This document shows positions 55,723 through 64,000 of a stretch of DNA of 64,000 nt, piece by piece (the first letter of the stretch is position 1; the number at the start of each line of letters is the position of its first letter). This DNA comes from Streptococcus sp. S1 (GTDB taxonomy: Bacteria > Bacillota > Bacilli > Lactobacillales > Streptococcaceae), in the NCBI RefSeq assembly GCF_034137685.1, contig NZ_CP139418.1, positions 1,391,001-1,455,000 of the forward strand, read 5' to 3'. The notes beneath the pieces were generated by a model that saw only the letters and a list, made by a program, of their open reading frames with translations, was not told where the DNA came from and did no database searches. The position numbers and the translations under genes are program-made.

Positions 55723-55822
55723 ACGATCTCCTTAAAAAACGATAATCTTAACTTTATCAAATTCATTTGAAGAATGCAACTTATTTGTATGAACAATCCG
55801 CTATTTTTATCAGTCATTATGG

Positions 55823-55828
55823 TACAAT
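55823..55828 (+). promoter_or_regulatory. -10 element of ydcF-like gene
   Basis: TACAAT preceded by TGG (extended -10, TGGTACAAT 55820-55828). It lies inside the longer ORF that starts at 55767, which supports the later ATG at 55857. Confidence 0.6.
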
Positions 55829-55856
55829 GGATGTAAGATTTTACGAGGGGCAAAAC

Positions 55857-56885
55857 ATGTATCTATATCTATTCTGGTTATTTCCAGCTCTTATCTTTTT
55901 ATTGTTCTTTATGAGTGATCGCAGAAGGCTTTTCAATGCTTATCTCTTTTCGATAAACTTGGGGCTTTTTCTACTGATTTCTGCATTTTTACTAGTCGTT
56001 CGAACTGAGTTATGGTTTAATCAACAAATTGCAATGATTGTCTTTGTGGTGATTTCCATCCTCGTTTTTCTCAGCATTATTTTCTCATCTATCTTTCTCC
56101 TTTTTAACGGACGTCAAATGATGGCTTTTGAAGGAAAAAGGCTGGCCAACCTCCTCTCTCTGCTTTATGGACTGTTTATTATCGGAGCTTTGGCACTACA
56201 TTTTCTACCCTATTTCCCAGGGAATGACATCCTCATTTATCTGACTGACTTCGCCCTGTTTTACATGACTTTTCTCTACCTCTCTTATGTATCCTATGGG
56301 ACTTTTTGCAATCTCTTTCCAGTTCGCAAAGAGCCAGACGCCATCATCATCCTTGGCTCAGGTTTGATCGGAGACAAGATTCCCCCACTCTTGGCCCAGC
56401 GTCTTGAGAAGGGAAAGGCCGTCTATGAGCAGTTCAAGAAACGACCAAAGTTGATTGTTTCTGGTGGTCAAGGGTCAGATGAGCTGATCGCTGAGGCGGA
56501 AGCTATGGCCAGATACTTGATGGAACATGGGGTGCCAGAAGACGCCATTCTCATCGAGAATCGCTCTCGTACTACTTTTGAAAACCTGACCTTTAGCAAG
56601 CGTATCCTTGAAGAAGAGGGGCTTGGCAAGAGAGTCCTTGTGGTGACCAATTCTTTTCACGCGCTCCGTGCAGGTGTCTTTATGAGACGATTGAAAATAC
56701 CTGGTCGAAGTATCGGTTCAAGAACAGCCTTTTACTATCTCCCATCCGCTTGGATTCGAGAAACCGTTGGCTTGGTTTCACTTTATTGGAAATGGCATGT
56801 TACCTTCCTAGCTTTTCTATTTCTGCCTTGGTTCTTTACACAAATCATGAAACTGATTGAGTTCTTCATTAAATATCTAAACTAA
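55857..56885 (+). CDS. YdcF/DUF218 membrane protein
   Basis: A 342-aa protein with four or five N-terminal membrane helices, a DUF218 domain (about 155-300; DAIIILGSGLIGDKIPPLLA, LIVSGGQGSDE, VTNSFHALRAG) and a C-terminal helix. The ATG at 55857 has GAGGGG six bases upstream; the ATG at 55767 would be upstream of the promoter. DUF218 proteins such as SanA and ElyC affect envelope synthesis, but the reaction is unknown. Confidence 0.88.
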   Translation: MYLYLFWLFPALIFLLFFMSDRRRLFNAYLFSINLGLFLLISAFLLVVRTELWFNQQIAMIVFVVISILVFLSIIFSSIFLLFNGRQMMAFEGKRLANLLSLLYGLFIIGALALHFLPYFPGNDILIYLTDFALFYMTFLYLSYVSYGTFCNLFPVRKEPDAIIILGSGLIGDKIPPLLAQRLEKGKAVYEQFKKRPKLIVSGGQGSDELIAEAEAMARYLMEHGVPEDAILIENRSRTTFENLTFSKRILEEEGLGKRVLVVTNSFHALRAGVFMRRLKIPGRSIGSRTAFYYLPSAWIRETVGLVSLYWKWHVTFLAFLFLPWFFTQIMKLIEFFIKYLN

Positions 56886-56887
56886 AA

Positions 56888-57062
56888 GAGAGTGGGACAG
56901 AAATCGGTAATTCGTTAGAATTCGATTTCGTCGTCCCACCTCCGCACAGTTGAGTAGGGCTGTAAAAGCTGATGAAATCAGCGTAGTAGAGCCCACTCAA
57001 CCACTGCGTCTTGCTCGACATTCCAAAAATAATTGAGAGGCTAGGATTTTTGTCCCAGCCTC
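56888..57062. repeat. 175-bp MITE-like element with terminal inverted repeats
   Basis: Ends GAGAGTGGGACAGAAATC (56888-56905) and, inverted, GAGGCTGGGACAAAAATC (57062-57045) agree at 15 of 18 positions. Inside are two further palindromes, GTGGGACGACGAAATC-type (to 56938) and GTTGAGTAGGGCT...AGCCCACTCAAC. No coding capacity. I recall this sequence as a frequent intergenic repeat in oral streptococci and S. suis. It sits between converging genes and can act as terminator for both. Confidence 0.8.
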
Positions 57063-57070
57063 CTTCTTGT

Positions 57071-57625
57071 CTAGTGGTCACTAAAGCGTCTATATTTAAT
57101 GCGGAAATCGAAATAATTTTCTTCCTGCAGTTTACGGAAAATATCGCGATAAGCCTCTTCGTCAAAGTGGTCACCCCGATAGAGAATTTCAAAGCTCAGT
57201 CCTTCGTATTCTAAAAAGGCATTGGCAGTTTTAAATCCATTTCGCTTATAGAAATCCATCCGAGACTGACGTTGCTCTAGATTGTCACATTCTTCATCCA
57301 AACGTTCCACTTCAAGAATCATGGTTCTTTGGTAAAATTCTACCAATTTTTCAATGATTTCTTGACCATAACCGTGGCTACGTAGGTGGGGCATAATGGC
57401 AAAGAAGCTAACATAAAAAGCTTTCTGGTTATAGATAGAAAAAGCAAATCCTACAAATTCTTCTTCGTTATAAAAAGCAAAAAAATTAGCATCGTCATTG
57501 TCCGTATAACGTAGGTATTCCGACAAAGGGACTCGCTCTTCTTCTGGGAATGCCTCGATATTCAGCCTCTCGACCTTGTCCAGATCTGGGAACGTTTCCG
57601 TAATTAATTGACTGGTTAAGCTCAT
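57071..57625 (-). CDS. GNAT family N-acetyltransferase
   Basis: A 184-aa acetyltransferase started at the ATG at 57625, which has AGGAGG upstream. Acetyl-CoA site in FFAIMPHLRSHGYGQEII, and RMDFYKRNGFKTANAF near the C-terminus. An extended -10 TGGTATAAT lies at 57656-57648 on the - strand. Substrate unknown. Confidence 0.86.
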   Translation of the reverse strand: MSLTSQLITETFPDLDKVERLNIEAFPEEERVPLSEYLRYTDNDDANFFAFYNEEEFVGFAFSIYNQKAFYVSFFAIMPHLRSHGYGQEIIEKLVEFYQRTMILEVERLDEECDNLEQRQSRMDFYKRNGFKTANAFLEYEGLSFEILYRGDHFDEEAYRDIFRKLQEENYFDFRIKYRRFSDH

Positions 57626-57686
57626 AAAAGCCTCCTTTTCTGCCCTGATTATACCAAAAAATGTAAGGGCCTTCAACTATCGACGC

Positions 57687-57715
57687 TTGTCGCTGGTTCC
57701 TGAAGTTGGTATAAT
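57687..57715 (+). promoter_or_regulatory. Promoter of MATE gene abutting its start codon
   Basis: -35 TTGTCG (57687-57692), 17-base spacer, extended -10 TGGTATAAT with TATAAT at 57710-57715. Only six bases separate it from the ATG at 57722. Confidence 0.65.
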
Positions 57716-57721
57716 GACACT

Positions 57722-59083
57722 ATGAAAAGAATTCAACGTGTGGACCTCATAGATGGTCCTATTTTACCCGCTCTATTGAGTTTTGCCTTTCCTATTCTTT
57801 TGTCCAATATCTTTCAACAACTCTACAATACCTCGGATGTTATGATTGTAGGGCGTTTTTTAGGTCAAAAATCATTGGCTGCCGTTGGAGCAACCTCTGC
57901 CATATTTGATTTGATCGTTGGATTTGCTGTCGGTGTTGGCAATGGGATGAGCATCATTATCGCGAGAAATTATGGAGCCAAAAACGAAGACCAATTACGA
58001 AAATCAGTCGCCACAACTGCTATTATTGGTTGTATCCTCAGTCTCTTCGTGATCTTCATTGGCGCTGTCGGACTTTATCCACTGCTCCAGTTTTTAGGGA
58101 CCCCATCAGCAATTGTGTCTCAGTCTTATCTCTATATCGCTACCATTGTTAATGGTGTGGCTGTGACCTTTGCCTATAATCTTTGTGCCGGACTTCTTCG
58201 AGCGGTTGGCGATAGCCTAGCGGCTCTCTATTTCTTGATTATCGCCGCTATTCTCAATATTCTTCTCGATCTTTATTTTATTACCCAACTTCATCTAGGA
58301 GTCCAATCCGCTGGAATCGCGACCATTATTGCGCAAAGTTTTTCCGCCCTTCTTTGTTTCTTTTATATCCGTAAAAAAGTGCCTTTTCTTCTACCCAGTC
58401 GCACCGATTTTGTGTGGAATCAAAAGCTCTATCAGGACTTGATCAGTCAAGGACTGACCATGGGTCTCATGTCTTCGATCGTCTCTATCGGAACCGTCAT
58501 CTTACAATCAGCTATTAATATGCTTGGAATGACCATCATTAGTGCCCAAATCTCAGCTCGTCGGATCATGTCCTTTGCCCTCCTGCCAATGACCGCTATT
58601 TCTTCTAGTATGACCACTTTCACCTCTCAAAACTTTGGTGCCAAGCAATTCCGACGGATTCAACAAGGCGTCAAACAGGCTTGTCTGCTCTCCCTCCTTT
58701 GGTCTGTCTTTGTTGCCATCCTCCTCTTCTTTACCAGTCCGTTCTTAACGAGCCTGATTTCTGGATCAACCAATCCTAATTTGATCGCAAATGCCAGTCT
58801 CTATCTGCAAATCAGCTCCTGCTTCTATCCGGTCTTAGGATGTCTCTTGATTCTAGGGAATTCTCTTCAAGGCATCGGCCGAAAATTGACCCCTTTGATT
58901 TCGAGCTTTATCGAATTAACAGGAAAAATTCTCTTTGTTCTCTTGATTATTCCCCATACAGGCTATATTGGAGTCATTCTGTGCGAGCCCTTGATTTGGG
59001 TCCCTATGACTCTTCAACTATGGTTTACCTATCATAAAGCTAGTCATCAGCTTCTTGCATCATCAACCTCGACGATTCCATAA
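57722..59083 (+). CDS. MATE family efflux transporter
   Basis: A 453-aa exporter with 12 helices: GPILPALLSFAFPILLSN, FQQLYNTSDVMIVGRFLG and NLCAGLLRAVGDS are hallmarks of the DinF/MepA-like branch. No ribosome site stands before the ATG, and the -10 is six bases upstream, so the mRNA may be leaderless. Substrate unknown. Confidence 0.9.
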   Translation: MKRIQRVDLIDGPILPALLSFAFPILLSNIFQQLYNTSDVMIVGRFLGQKSLAAVGATSAIFDLIVGFAVGVGNGMSIIIARNYGAKNEDQLRKSVATTAIIGCILSLFVIFIGAVGLYPLLQFLGTPSAIVSQSYLYIATIVNGVAVTFAYNLCAGLLRAVGDSLAALYFLIIAAILNILLDLYFITQLHLGVQSAGIATIIAQSFSALLCFFYIRKKVPFLLPSRTDFVWNQKLYQDLISQGLTMGLMSSIVSIGTVILQSAINMLGMTIISAQISARRIMSFALLPMTAISSSMTTFTSQNFGAKQFRRIQQGVKQACLLSLLWSVFVAILLFFTSPFLTSLISGSTNPNLIANASLYLQISSCFYPVLGCLLILGNSLQGIGRKLTPLISSFIELTGKILFVLLIIPHTGYIGVILCEPLIWVPMTLQLWFTYHKASHQLLASSTSTIP

Positions 59084-59084
59084 C

Positions 59085-59122
59085 AAAAGAACTTCTGCTC
59101 ATTTGCACAGAAGTTCTTTTTG
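59085..59122. terminator. Bidirectional terminator, MATE and fhs
   Basis: AAAAGAACTTCTG and CAGAAGTTCTTTTT form a 13-bp stem around CTCATTTGCA, between converging genes. Confidence 0.93.
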
Positions 59123-59133
59123 TATTTTTATGA

Positions 59134-60804
59134 TTAGAACAAACCGATAGCTGTTCCATCAGCGGCCACATCCATATTTAAAGCAGCTGGACGTTTTGGT
59201 AAACCAGGCATGGTCATCACATCCCCCGTCAAAGCGACAATAAAGCCTGCTCCCAATTTTGGAACCACTTCACGAATAGTGATTTCAAAGTTTTCAGGAG
59301 CTCCCAAGGCATTTGGATTATCAGAGAAGCTATATTGTGTTTTGGCCATACAGATTGGCAACTTATCCCATCCATTTTTCACGATTTGGGCAATTTGTGT
59401 CTTGGCTTTCTTCTCAAAATTCACCTTAGTACCGCGGTAAATCTCTGTAACAATCTTTTCAATTTTTTCTTCAACAGAAAGGTTGTTATCATACAAGCGT
59501 GTGTAGTTAGCTGGACTTGTTTCGATGGTATTAACCAAGGTTTCAGCAAGGTCAACTCCACCGTCCGCACCATTCGCCCATACACTCGCAAGCTCAACTG
59601 GAACATCAATTTCAGCACACAATTCTTTCAAAGCAGCAATTTCTGCTTCTGTATCTGTGATAAATTCATTGATAGCAACCACTGCAGGAATGCCAAACTT
59701 ACGGATATTTTCAACGTGACGTTTCAAGTTGGCAAAACCAGCACGAACAGCCTCTACATTTTCTTCAGTCAAAGCATCCTTGATCACTCCACCGTTCATC
59801 TTAAGAGCACGGAGAGTCGCTACGATCACAACCGCATCTGGTGATGTAGGCAAGTTTGGAGTTTTAATATCAAGGAATTTTTCAGCGCCAAGGTCAGCCC
59901 CAAAACCTGCTTCTGTAATCGTATAGTCAGCTAAATGAAGAGCTGTCGTCGTTGCTAATACAGAGTTACATCCATGGGCGATATTGGCAAATGGACCACC
60001 GTGAACAAAGGCAGGTGTACCATAGATGGTTTGAACCAAGTTTGGCTTGATCGCATCTTTGAGGATCAAGGCAAGTGCCCCTTCCACTTCCAAATCACGG
60101 ACATAGACCGGGCTACGATCATAACGGTAACCAATCACGATGTTGGCCAAACGACGTTTCAAATCTTCAATATCTGTCGCCAAGCAAAGGATGGCCATAA
60201 TCTCAGAAGCAACGGTAATATCAAATCCGTCTTCACGCGGAATCCCATTTAAAGGACCGCCAAGACCGACAGAGACATGACGAAGAGCACGGTCATTCAA
60301 GTCCACTACCCGTTTCCAGATAATCCGACGTTGGTCAATACCTAGCTCATTTCCTTGATGCAAATGATTATCAATCAATGCTGAGAGAGCGTTATTAGCC
60401 GTTGTGATCGCATGCATATCCCCTGTGAAATGAAGGTTGATGTCTTCCATCGGTAGAACTTGGGCATAGCCACCACCAGCAGCACCACCTTTAATCCCCA
60501 TAACTGGACCCAAAGAAGGTTCGCGAATGGCAATCATGGTTTTTTTACCGATTTTATTCAAAGCATCTGCTAGACCAATGGTAATGGTTGATTTCCCTTC
60601 TCCAGCTGGAGTTGGGTTGATCGCAGTGACTAAGATAAGTTTTCCTACTGGATTTTTCTCAACTTCACGAATCTTATCAAAGCTCAATTTCGCCTTGTAT
60701 TTTCCATACAATTCAAGATCATCGTCTACCAAACCGATCTTCTTAACAACATCCACAATCGGTTGGAGTTCAATGCTTTGAGCAATTTCGATATCTGTTT
60801 TCAT
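59134..60804 (-). CDS. fhs: formate-tetrahydrofolate ligase
   Basis: Makes 10-formyl-THF from formate, THF and ATP. 556 aa from the ATG at 60804 with AAGGAGTCC upstream. P-loop-like [14 protein letters not shown], the family signature [14 protein letters not shown] and the C-terminal [13 protein letters not shown] region. -10 TATAAT at 60838-60833 on the - strand. Monocistronic. Confidence 0.96.
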   Translation of the reverse strand: MKTDIEIAQSIELQPIVDVVKKIGLVDDDLELYGKYKAKLSFDKIREVEKNPVGKLILVTAINPTPAGEGKSTITIGLADALNKIGKKTMIAIREPSLGPVMGIKGGAAGGGYAQVLPMEDINLHFTGDMHAITTANNALSALIDNHLHQGNELGIDQRRIIWKRVVDLNDRALRHVSVGLGGPLNGIPREDGFDITVASEIMAILCLATDIEDLKRRLANIVIGYRYDRSPVYVRDLEVEGALALILKDAIKPNLVQTIYGTPAFVHGGPFANIAHGCNSVLATTTALHLADYTITEAGFGADLGAEKFLDIKTPNLPTSPDAVVIVATLRALKMNGGVIKDALTEENVEAVRAGFANLKRHVENIRKFGIPAVVAINEFITDTEAEIAALKELCAEIDVPVELASVWANGADGGVDLAETLVNTIETSPANYTRLYDNNLSVEEKIEKIVTEIYRGTKVNFEKKAKTQIAQIVKNGWDKLPICMAKTQYSFSDNPNALGAPENFEITIREVVPKLGAGFIVALTGDVMTMPGLPKRPAALNMDVAADGTAIGLF

Positions 60805-60967
60805 AAGGGACTCCTTTATATTTGATAGAACTATTATACCTAAAATTCGCGAAAATAACATGGTTTTTCCACCTTTTGAATCTAACGTTCGTTTTTTATG
60901 TGAATTTTATGGCTACACATAGCTAATCCTAATAGCTTCAGAACTTTACTTACGTATCTTTTTTGTG

Positions 60968-60973
60968 TAAAAT
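60968..60973 (+). promoter_or_regulatory. -10 element of coaB-coaC-panT operon
   Basis: TAAAAT, with TTTACT 17 bases upstream as weak -35 (60945-60950). It ends six bases before the coaB ATG at 60980, and no ribosome site precedes that ATG. Confidence 0.5.
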
Positions 60974-60979
60974 AAGCAT

Positions 60980-61657
60980 ATGCATATTTTAATTACATCA
61001 GGCGGAACCAGCGAAGCCATTGATAGCGTTCGTTCGATCACCAATCATTCCACCGGGAGCCTAGGGAAAATTCTTGCAGAAATTGCTCTTGCAAAGGGAC
61101 ATCAGGTGACCTTGATCACAACGCCTACCGCGCTTAAACCCGATCCTCATCCACAGCTTCGACTTCTATTGATCCAGAATGTCGAAGAACTTCTCACACA
61201 AATGAAAACGGAAGTCCCTCATCATCAGGTTTTGATTCACGCTATGGCAGTCTCAGACTACACACCTGTTTACATGACAGGCCTTGAGGAAGTTGAGAAG
61301 GCTCAAGACCTTCATACCTTTATCCATCGCGAAAATCAGGAAGCTAAAATCTCTTCCAAAGAAGAATACCAAGTGCTCTTTCTAAAGAAAAATCCCAAGA
61401 TTATCTCGCTCGTCAAAGAATGGAACCCTGCTATTCAACTGATCGGCTTTAAGCTATTAGTCGACGTTTCTTCTGAAGAGTTGATCCAGGTGGCGCGTGA
61501 AAGCCTCGTTAAAAATCATGCCAGCATGATCGTTGCCAATGATCTGACCAAGATTCAGAACGGTCAGCATCAAGCCTATCTAGTGACAGATGATCAGGTC
61601 CTAGAAGCTTCTACGAAAACAGAAATCGCAGAGGCTATCCTACGTTATATCAAATAA
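60980..61657 (+). CDS. coaB: phosphopantothenate-cysteine ligase (separate CoaB)
   Basis: Second step from phosphopantothenate to CoA. In streptococci CoaB is a separate 225-aa protein rather than a CoaBC fusion. Motifs ITSGGTSEAIDSVRSITN, HAMAVSDYTPV and the KISSKEEYQVLFL region are visible. First gene of coaB-coaC-panT. Start region MHILITSGG follows the -10 almost directly. Confidence 0.93.
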   Translation: MHILITSGGTSEAIDSVRSITNHSTGSLGKILAEIALAKGHQVTLITTPTALKPDPHPQLRLLLIQNVEELLTQMKTEVPHHQVLIHAMAVSDYTPVYMTGLEEVEKAQDLHTFIHRENQEAKISSKEEYQVLFLKKNPKIISLVKEWNPAIQLIGFKLLVDVSSEELIQVARESLVKNHASMIVANDLTKIQNGQHQAYLVTDDQVLEASTKTEIAEAILRYIK

Positions 61658-61667
61658 AAAGGAACAT

Positions 61668-62207
61668 ATGACACACATTACTTTAGCGGTTACCGGTAGT
61701 ATTTCCGCCTATAAAGCTGCTGATATTACCAGCCAACTAACCAAATTGGGCTTTGAAGTGAAGGTCCTCATGACTCCTTCAGCCCAAAAATTTATCACCC
61801 CTTTAACCTTGCAAGTTCTTTCAAAGAATCAAGTAGGGCTTGATGTTATGATGGAAGACGATCCACAGCGGATCGAGCACATCGACATTGGGAAAGAAAC
61901 TGACCTCTTTCTTGTAGCGCCGGCCAGTGCCAATACCATTGCTAAATTGGCTATGGGACTTGCAGATAATATGGTCACAAGCACAGCTCTAGCCTTGCCT
62001 CAAAGGACAAAAAAATTACTGGCCCCTGCTATGAATACAAAAATGCTAGAACATCCCGCTACCCAACGAAATCTAAAGCTCTTACAAGACTATGGTTACC
62101 AGATTATCCAACCTCGTGATGCTGTTCTTGCTTGTGGGGACAAAGGTGCTGGAGCTCTAGCGCCTGTAGAAACTATTGTAGAAACTGTTAAGGAGAATTG
62201 TTTATGA
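61668..62207 (+). CDS. coaC: phosphopantothenoylcysteine decarboxylase
   Basis: FMN enzyme of 179 aa that decarboxylates the CoaB product to 4'-phosphopantetheine. AVTGSISAYKAAD, the PASANTIAKLAMG motif, PAMNTKM and the Cys loop ACGDKGAGALAP are present. Ten bases after coaB; its TGA overlaps the panT ATG. Confidence 0.95.
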   Translation: MTHITLAVTGSISAYKAADITSQLTKLGFEVKVLMTPSAQKFITPLTLQVLSKNQVGLDVMMEDDPQRIEHIDIGKETDLFLVAPASANTIAKLAMGLADNMVTSTALALPQRTKKLLAPAMNTKMLEHPATQRNLKLLQDYGYQIIQPRDAVLACGDKGAGALAPVETIVETVKENCL

Positions 62208-62764
62208 GAAAATCATCTTCTATTTCACGAATTGCCATCTTTTTTGCGGTGATGATCACCATTCACTTTGTGACATCTTTCATTCTGCAATTTGTTCCAT
62301 CAGGAATTCAACCAACCTTGGTTCATATTCCTGTCGTGATCGCCTCTATCATATACGGTCCACGAATTGGAGCTATCTTAGGACTCCTCATGGGACTCTT
62401 TAGCCTCACTATGAATACCTTGGTTTTAACACCAGCCAGCTATCTCTTTAGTCCCTTTGTCCCTCACGGGAATCTCTACTCCCTTATCATTGCCATAGTC
62501 CCTCGGATTCTCATCGGGGTAACCCCTTACTTCGTCTATCGCTGGATTCGTAATCGTACTGGACTTGTGATCGCTGGAATTGTCGGCTCTATGACCAATA
62601 CTGTTTTCGTTCTAAGTGGGATTTATTTCTTCTTTGGCAACAGTTTTGGAGGGGGGATTCAACATTTCCTTGGCTTGATTGTCTCTACTAACTCACTCAT
62701 CGAAGTCATTGCGACAGTACTCATTACCAGTGCAGTCGTTCCATCTCTTGAAAAATTAAAATAA
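62204..62764 (+). CDS. panT: ECF transporter S component, probably pantothenate (PanT)
   Basis: A 186-aa integral membrane protein with about six helices (start ATG at 62204 overlapping the coaC stop as ATGA; AAGGAGAATTG upstream). HIPVVIASIIYGPRIGAILG and GLLMGLFSL fit ECF S components. Co-transcription with coaB and coaC points to pantothenate; the energising EcfAAT module must be elsewhere. Confidence 0.88.
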   Translation: MRKSSSISRIAIFFAVMITIHFVTSFILQFVPSGIQPTLVHIPVVIASIIYGPRIGAILGLLMGLFSLTMNTLVLTPASYLFSPFVPHGNLYSLIIAIVPRILIGVTPYFVYRWIRNRTGLVIAGIVGSMTNTVFVLSGIYFFFGNSFGGGIQHFLGLIVSTNSLIEVIATVLITSAVVPSLEKLK

Positions 62765-62770
62765 CCTTTC

Positions 62771-62802
62771 AAGCCAAGACCAATTTATCTTGGCTTTTTT
62801 TG
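62771..62802 (+). terminator. Terminator of coaB-coaC-panT
   Basis: AAGCCAAGA, loop, TCTTGGCTTTTTTT; strong T-run. Confidence 0.92.
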
Positions 62803-62867
62803 ATGGTGAATTAGCTCTATTTTTTTGAAAAGATTTACAATTATCGCTAGAATTTTCTGAAAAAATT

Positions 62868-62876
62868 TGCTATAAT
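62868..62876 (+). promoter_or_regulatory. Extended -10 of phosphoglucomutase gene
   Basis: TGCTATAAT; TSS near 62883. AAAAGGAGACGC is the ribosome site before the ATG at 62915. Confidence 0.75.
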
Positions 62877-62914
62877 GTAAGCGATTAAATTATAAGCAAA
62901 AAGGAGACGCTTGC

Positions 62915-64000
62915 ATGACCTATCAAGAAAACTACCAAAAATGGCTCAACTTTGCTGAATTACCAGCTTACCTTCGTGATGAGTTGGTCGCAATGGATGA
63001 AAAAACAAAAGAAGATGCCTTCTATACCAACCTAGAATTCGGTACAGCTGGTATGCGTGGATTAATCGGTGCTGGTACCAACCGTATTAATATCTATGTT
63101 GTTCGCCAAGCAACTGAAGGGTTGGCCCAATTAATCGACTCAAAAGGTGAGGAAGCGAAGAAACGCGGTGTTGCGATCGCCTACGACAGCCGTCACTTCT
63201 CTCCTGAGTTTGCTTTTGAATCAGCTCAAGTTTTGGCTGCTCATGGCATCAAATCTTATGTATTTGAAAGCCTTCGTCCAACACCTGAATTGTCATTTGC
63301 TGTTCGTCATCTCCACACATTTGCTGGGATCATGGTAACAGCTAGCCACAACCCAGCTCCATTTAACGGATACAAAGTATACGGTGAAGACGGTGGACAA
63401 ATGCCTCCAGCAGATGCTGATGCATTGACAGATTACATCCGTGCTATCGAAAATCCTTTCACTGTACAATTGGCTGACCTTGAAGAAAGCAAAGCTAACG
63501 GCTTGATTGAAGTTATCGGTGAAAACGTCGACGCTGAATACTTGAAAGAAGTGAAAGGCGTTAACATCAACCAAGACTTGATCAATGAATACGGGCGCGA
63601 CATGAAGATTGTCTACACTCCACTTCATGGTACTGGTGAAATGTTGGCTCGTCGTGCTCTTGCCCAAGCTGGATTTGAAGCTGTTCAAGTTGTTGAAGCT
63701 CAAGCTGTTCCAGATGCTGACTTCTCAACTGTTAAATCTCCAAACCCTGAAAACCAAGCTGCCTTTGCTCTTGCTGAAGAACTTGGTCGCAAAGTAGACG
63801 CTGATGTATTGGTTGCAACTGACCCAGATGCTGACCGCCTTGGTGTTGAAATCCGCCAACCAGATGGTTCTTACCTCAACCTTTCTGGTAACCAAATCGG
63901 AGCGATCATTGCTAAATACATTCTTGAAGCTCACAAAACAGCTGGTACCCTTCCTGCAAATGCTGCTCTTTGTAAATCCATCGTATCAACTGAGTTGGTG
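62915..64000 (+). CDS. pgm: phosphoglucomutase/phosphomannomutase, 5' part
   Basis: Interconverts glucose-1-phosphate and glucose-6-phosphate, feeding UDP-glucose, capsule and glycolipid synthesis. ATG at 62915 (MTYQENYQKWLNF); the frame stays open for 362 codons to the window end, so the 3' part lies outside. Sugar phosphate/Mg motifs: GTAGMRGLIGAGTN, the phosphoserine loop TASHNPAPFNGYKVY and the metal loop ATDPDADRLG. The full protein in streptococci is about 570 aa. Confidence 0.95.
   Translation, partial: MTYQENYQKWLNFAELPAYLRDELVAMDEKTKEDAFYTNLEFGTAGMRGLIGAGTNRINIYVVRQATEGLAQLIDSKGEEAKKRGVAIAYDSRHFSPEFAFESAQVLAAHGIKSYVFESLRPTPELSFAVRHLHTFAGIMVTASHNPAPFNGYKVYGEDGGQMPPADADALTDYIRAIENPFTVQLADLEESKANGLIEVIGENVDAEYLKEVKGVNINQDLINEYGRDMKIVYTPLHGTGEMLARRALAQAGFEAVQVVEAQAVPDADFSTVKSPNPENQAAFALAEELGRKVDADVLVATDPDADRLGVEIRQPDGSYLNLSGNQIGAIIAKYILEAHKTAGTLPANAALCKSIVSTELV

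Noticed and set aside
55767-55856. N-terminal extension of the YdcF-like protein from the ATG at 55767
   Set aside because: The extension contains the likely -10 element and has no ribosome site; the ATG at 55857 has one.
59335-59844. 169-codon + strand frame opposite fhs
   Set aside because: Cys/Phe-rich antisense shadow of a conserved enzyme.
1-64000. CRISPR arrays, tRNA/rRNA genes, prophage or transposase genes
   Set aside because: None was seen on reading through both strands; XerS is the housekeeping recombinase, not a phage integrase.

Overview
The window reads as chromosomal DNA of an oral Streptococcus of the mitis/sanguinis type (something near S. parasanguinis or S. australis is my guess, not a proven call). 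The basis is the close similarity, as I remember the families, of XerS, YlxM, GuaC, GlyA, PrfA, Fhs and Nox to their pneumococcal counterparts, the dif-SL site beside xerS, the split coaB/coaC pair, and streptococcal intergenic repeats. No rRNA, tRNA, phage or CRISPR locus was seen. 

Layout. 1-4.7 kb: end of an acetoin/pyruvate dehydrogenase operon (acoB-acoC-acoL) and lipoate ligase lplA, read rightward, with an array of three hairpins between acoB and acoC. 5.4-7.1 kb: xerS and its 31-bp dif-SL site, i.e. the replication terminus; genes to the left run +, most genes to the right run -, and a cluster of GTAC-centred repeats lies beside dif. 7-11 kb: an esterase, a DUF915 hydrolase and the ylxM-ffh signal recognition operon with a small extra gene. 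11.2-16.5 kb: a tightly overlapping five-gene operon (glycosyltransferase, short-chain dehydrogenase, metallo-beta-lactamase fold hydrolase, adenylate-forming enzyme, KAS-III ketosynthase) that looks like a small glycolipid or ketide biosynthetic cluster of unknown product. 16.7-19.1 kb: a GntR regulator and guaA. 19.3-25.1 kb: an AT-rich accessory island with agmatine catabolism (aguB-aguD-aguA, membrane LuxR regulator aguR, no aguC) and an orphan GH2 sugar-binding-domain protein. 25-48 kb: mostly housekeeping genes (glyA, tsaC, prmC, prfA, tdk, ilvD, guanine-riboswitch-controlled xpt-pbuX, guaC), then efeO-efeB-efeU-tatC-tatA with an unlisted 36-residue membrane peptide, and a ClC transporter. 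48-53 kb: nox and, divergently, an apbE-flavin reductase operon. 53-64 kb: ccdA with an extracellular thioredoxin, brnQ, a YdcF protein, a MATE exporter, fhs, coaB-coaC-panT and the start of a phosphoglucomutase gene. 

The most interesting points are (i) the flavin locus at 50.1-52.9 kb, where a cytoplasmic ApbE flavin transferase is encoded with a flavin reductase whose His/Gly-rich C-terminal tail carries two copies of DATSGAS, which fits the ApbE flavinylation motif; (ii) a nox gene that appears to have lost about 33 codons between two DGK-encoding repeats; (iii) nearly duplicated nox and apbE promoters, one with a full cre match; (iv) the five-gene ketosynthase/glycosyltransferase operon; (v) the hidden membrane peptide beside tatA; and (vi) three genes (ylxM, a MATE gene, coaB) whose -10 elements end 6-7 nt before the start codon, suggesting leaderless mRNAs. 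All comparisons to outside families are from memory; no search was run.
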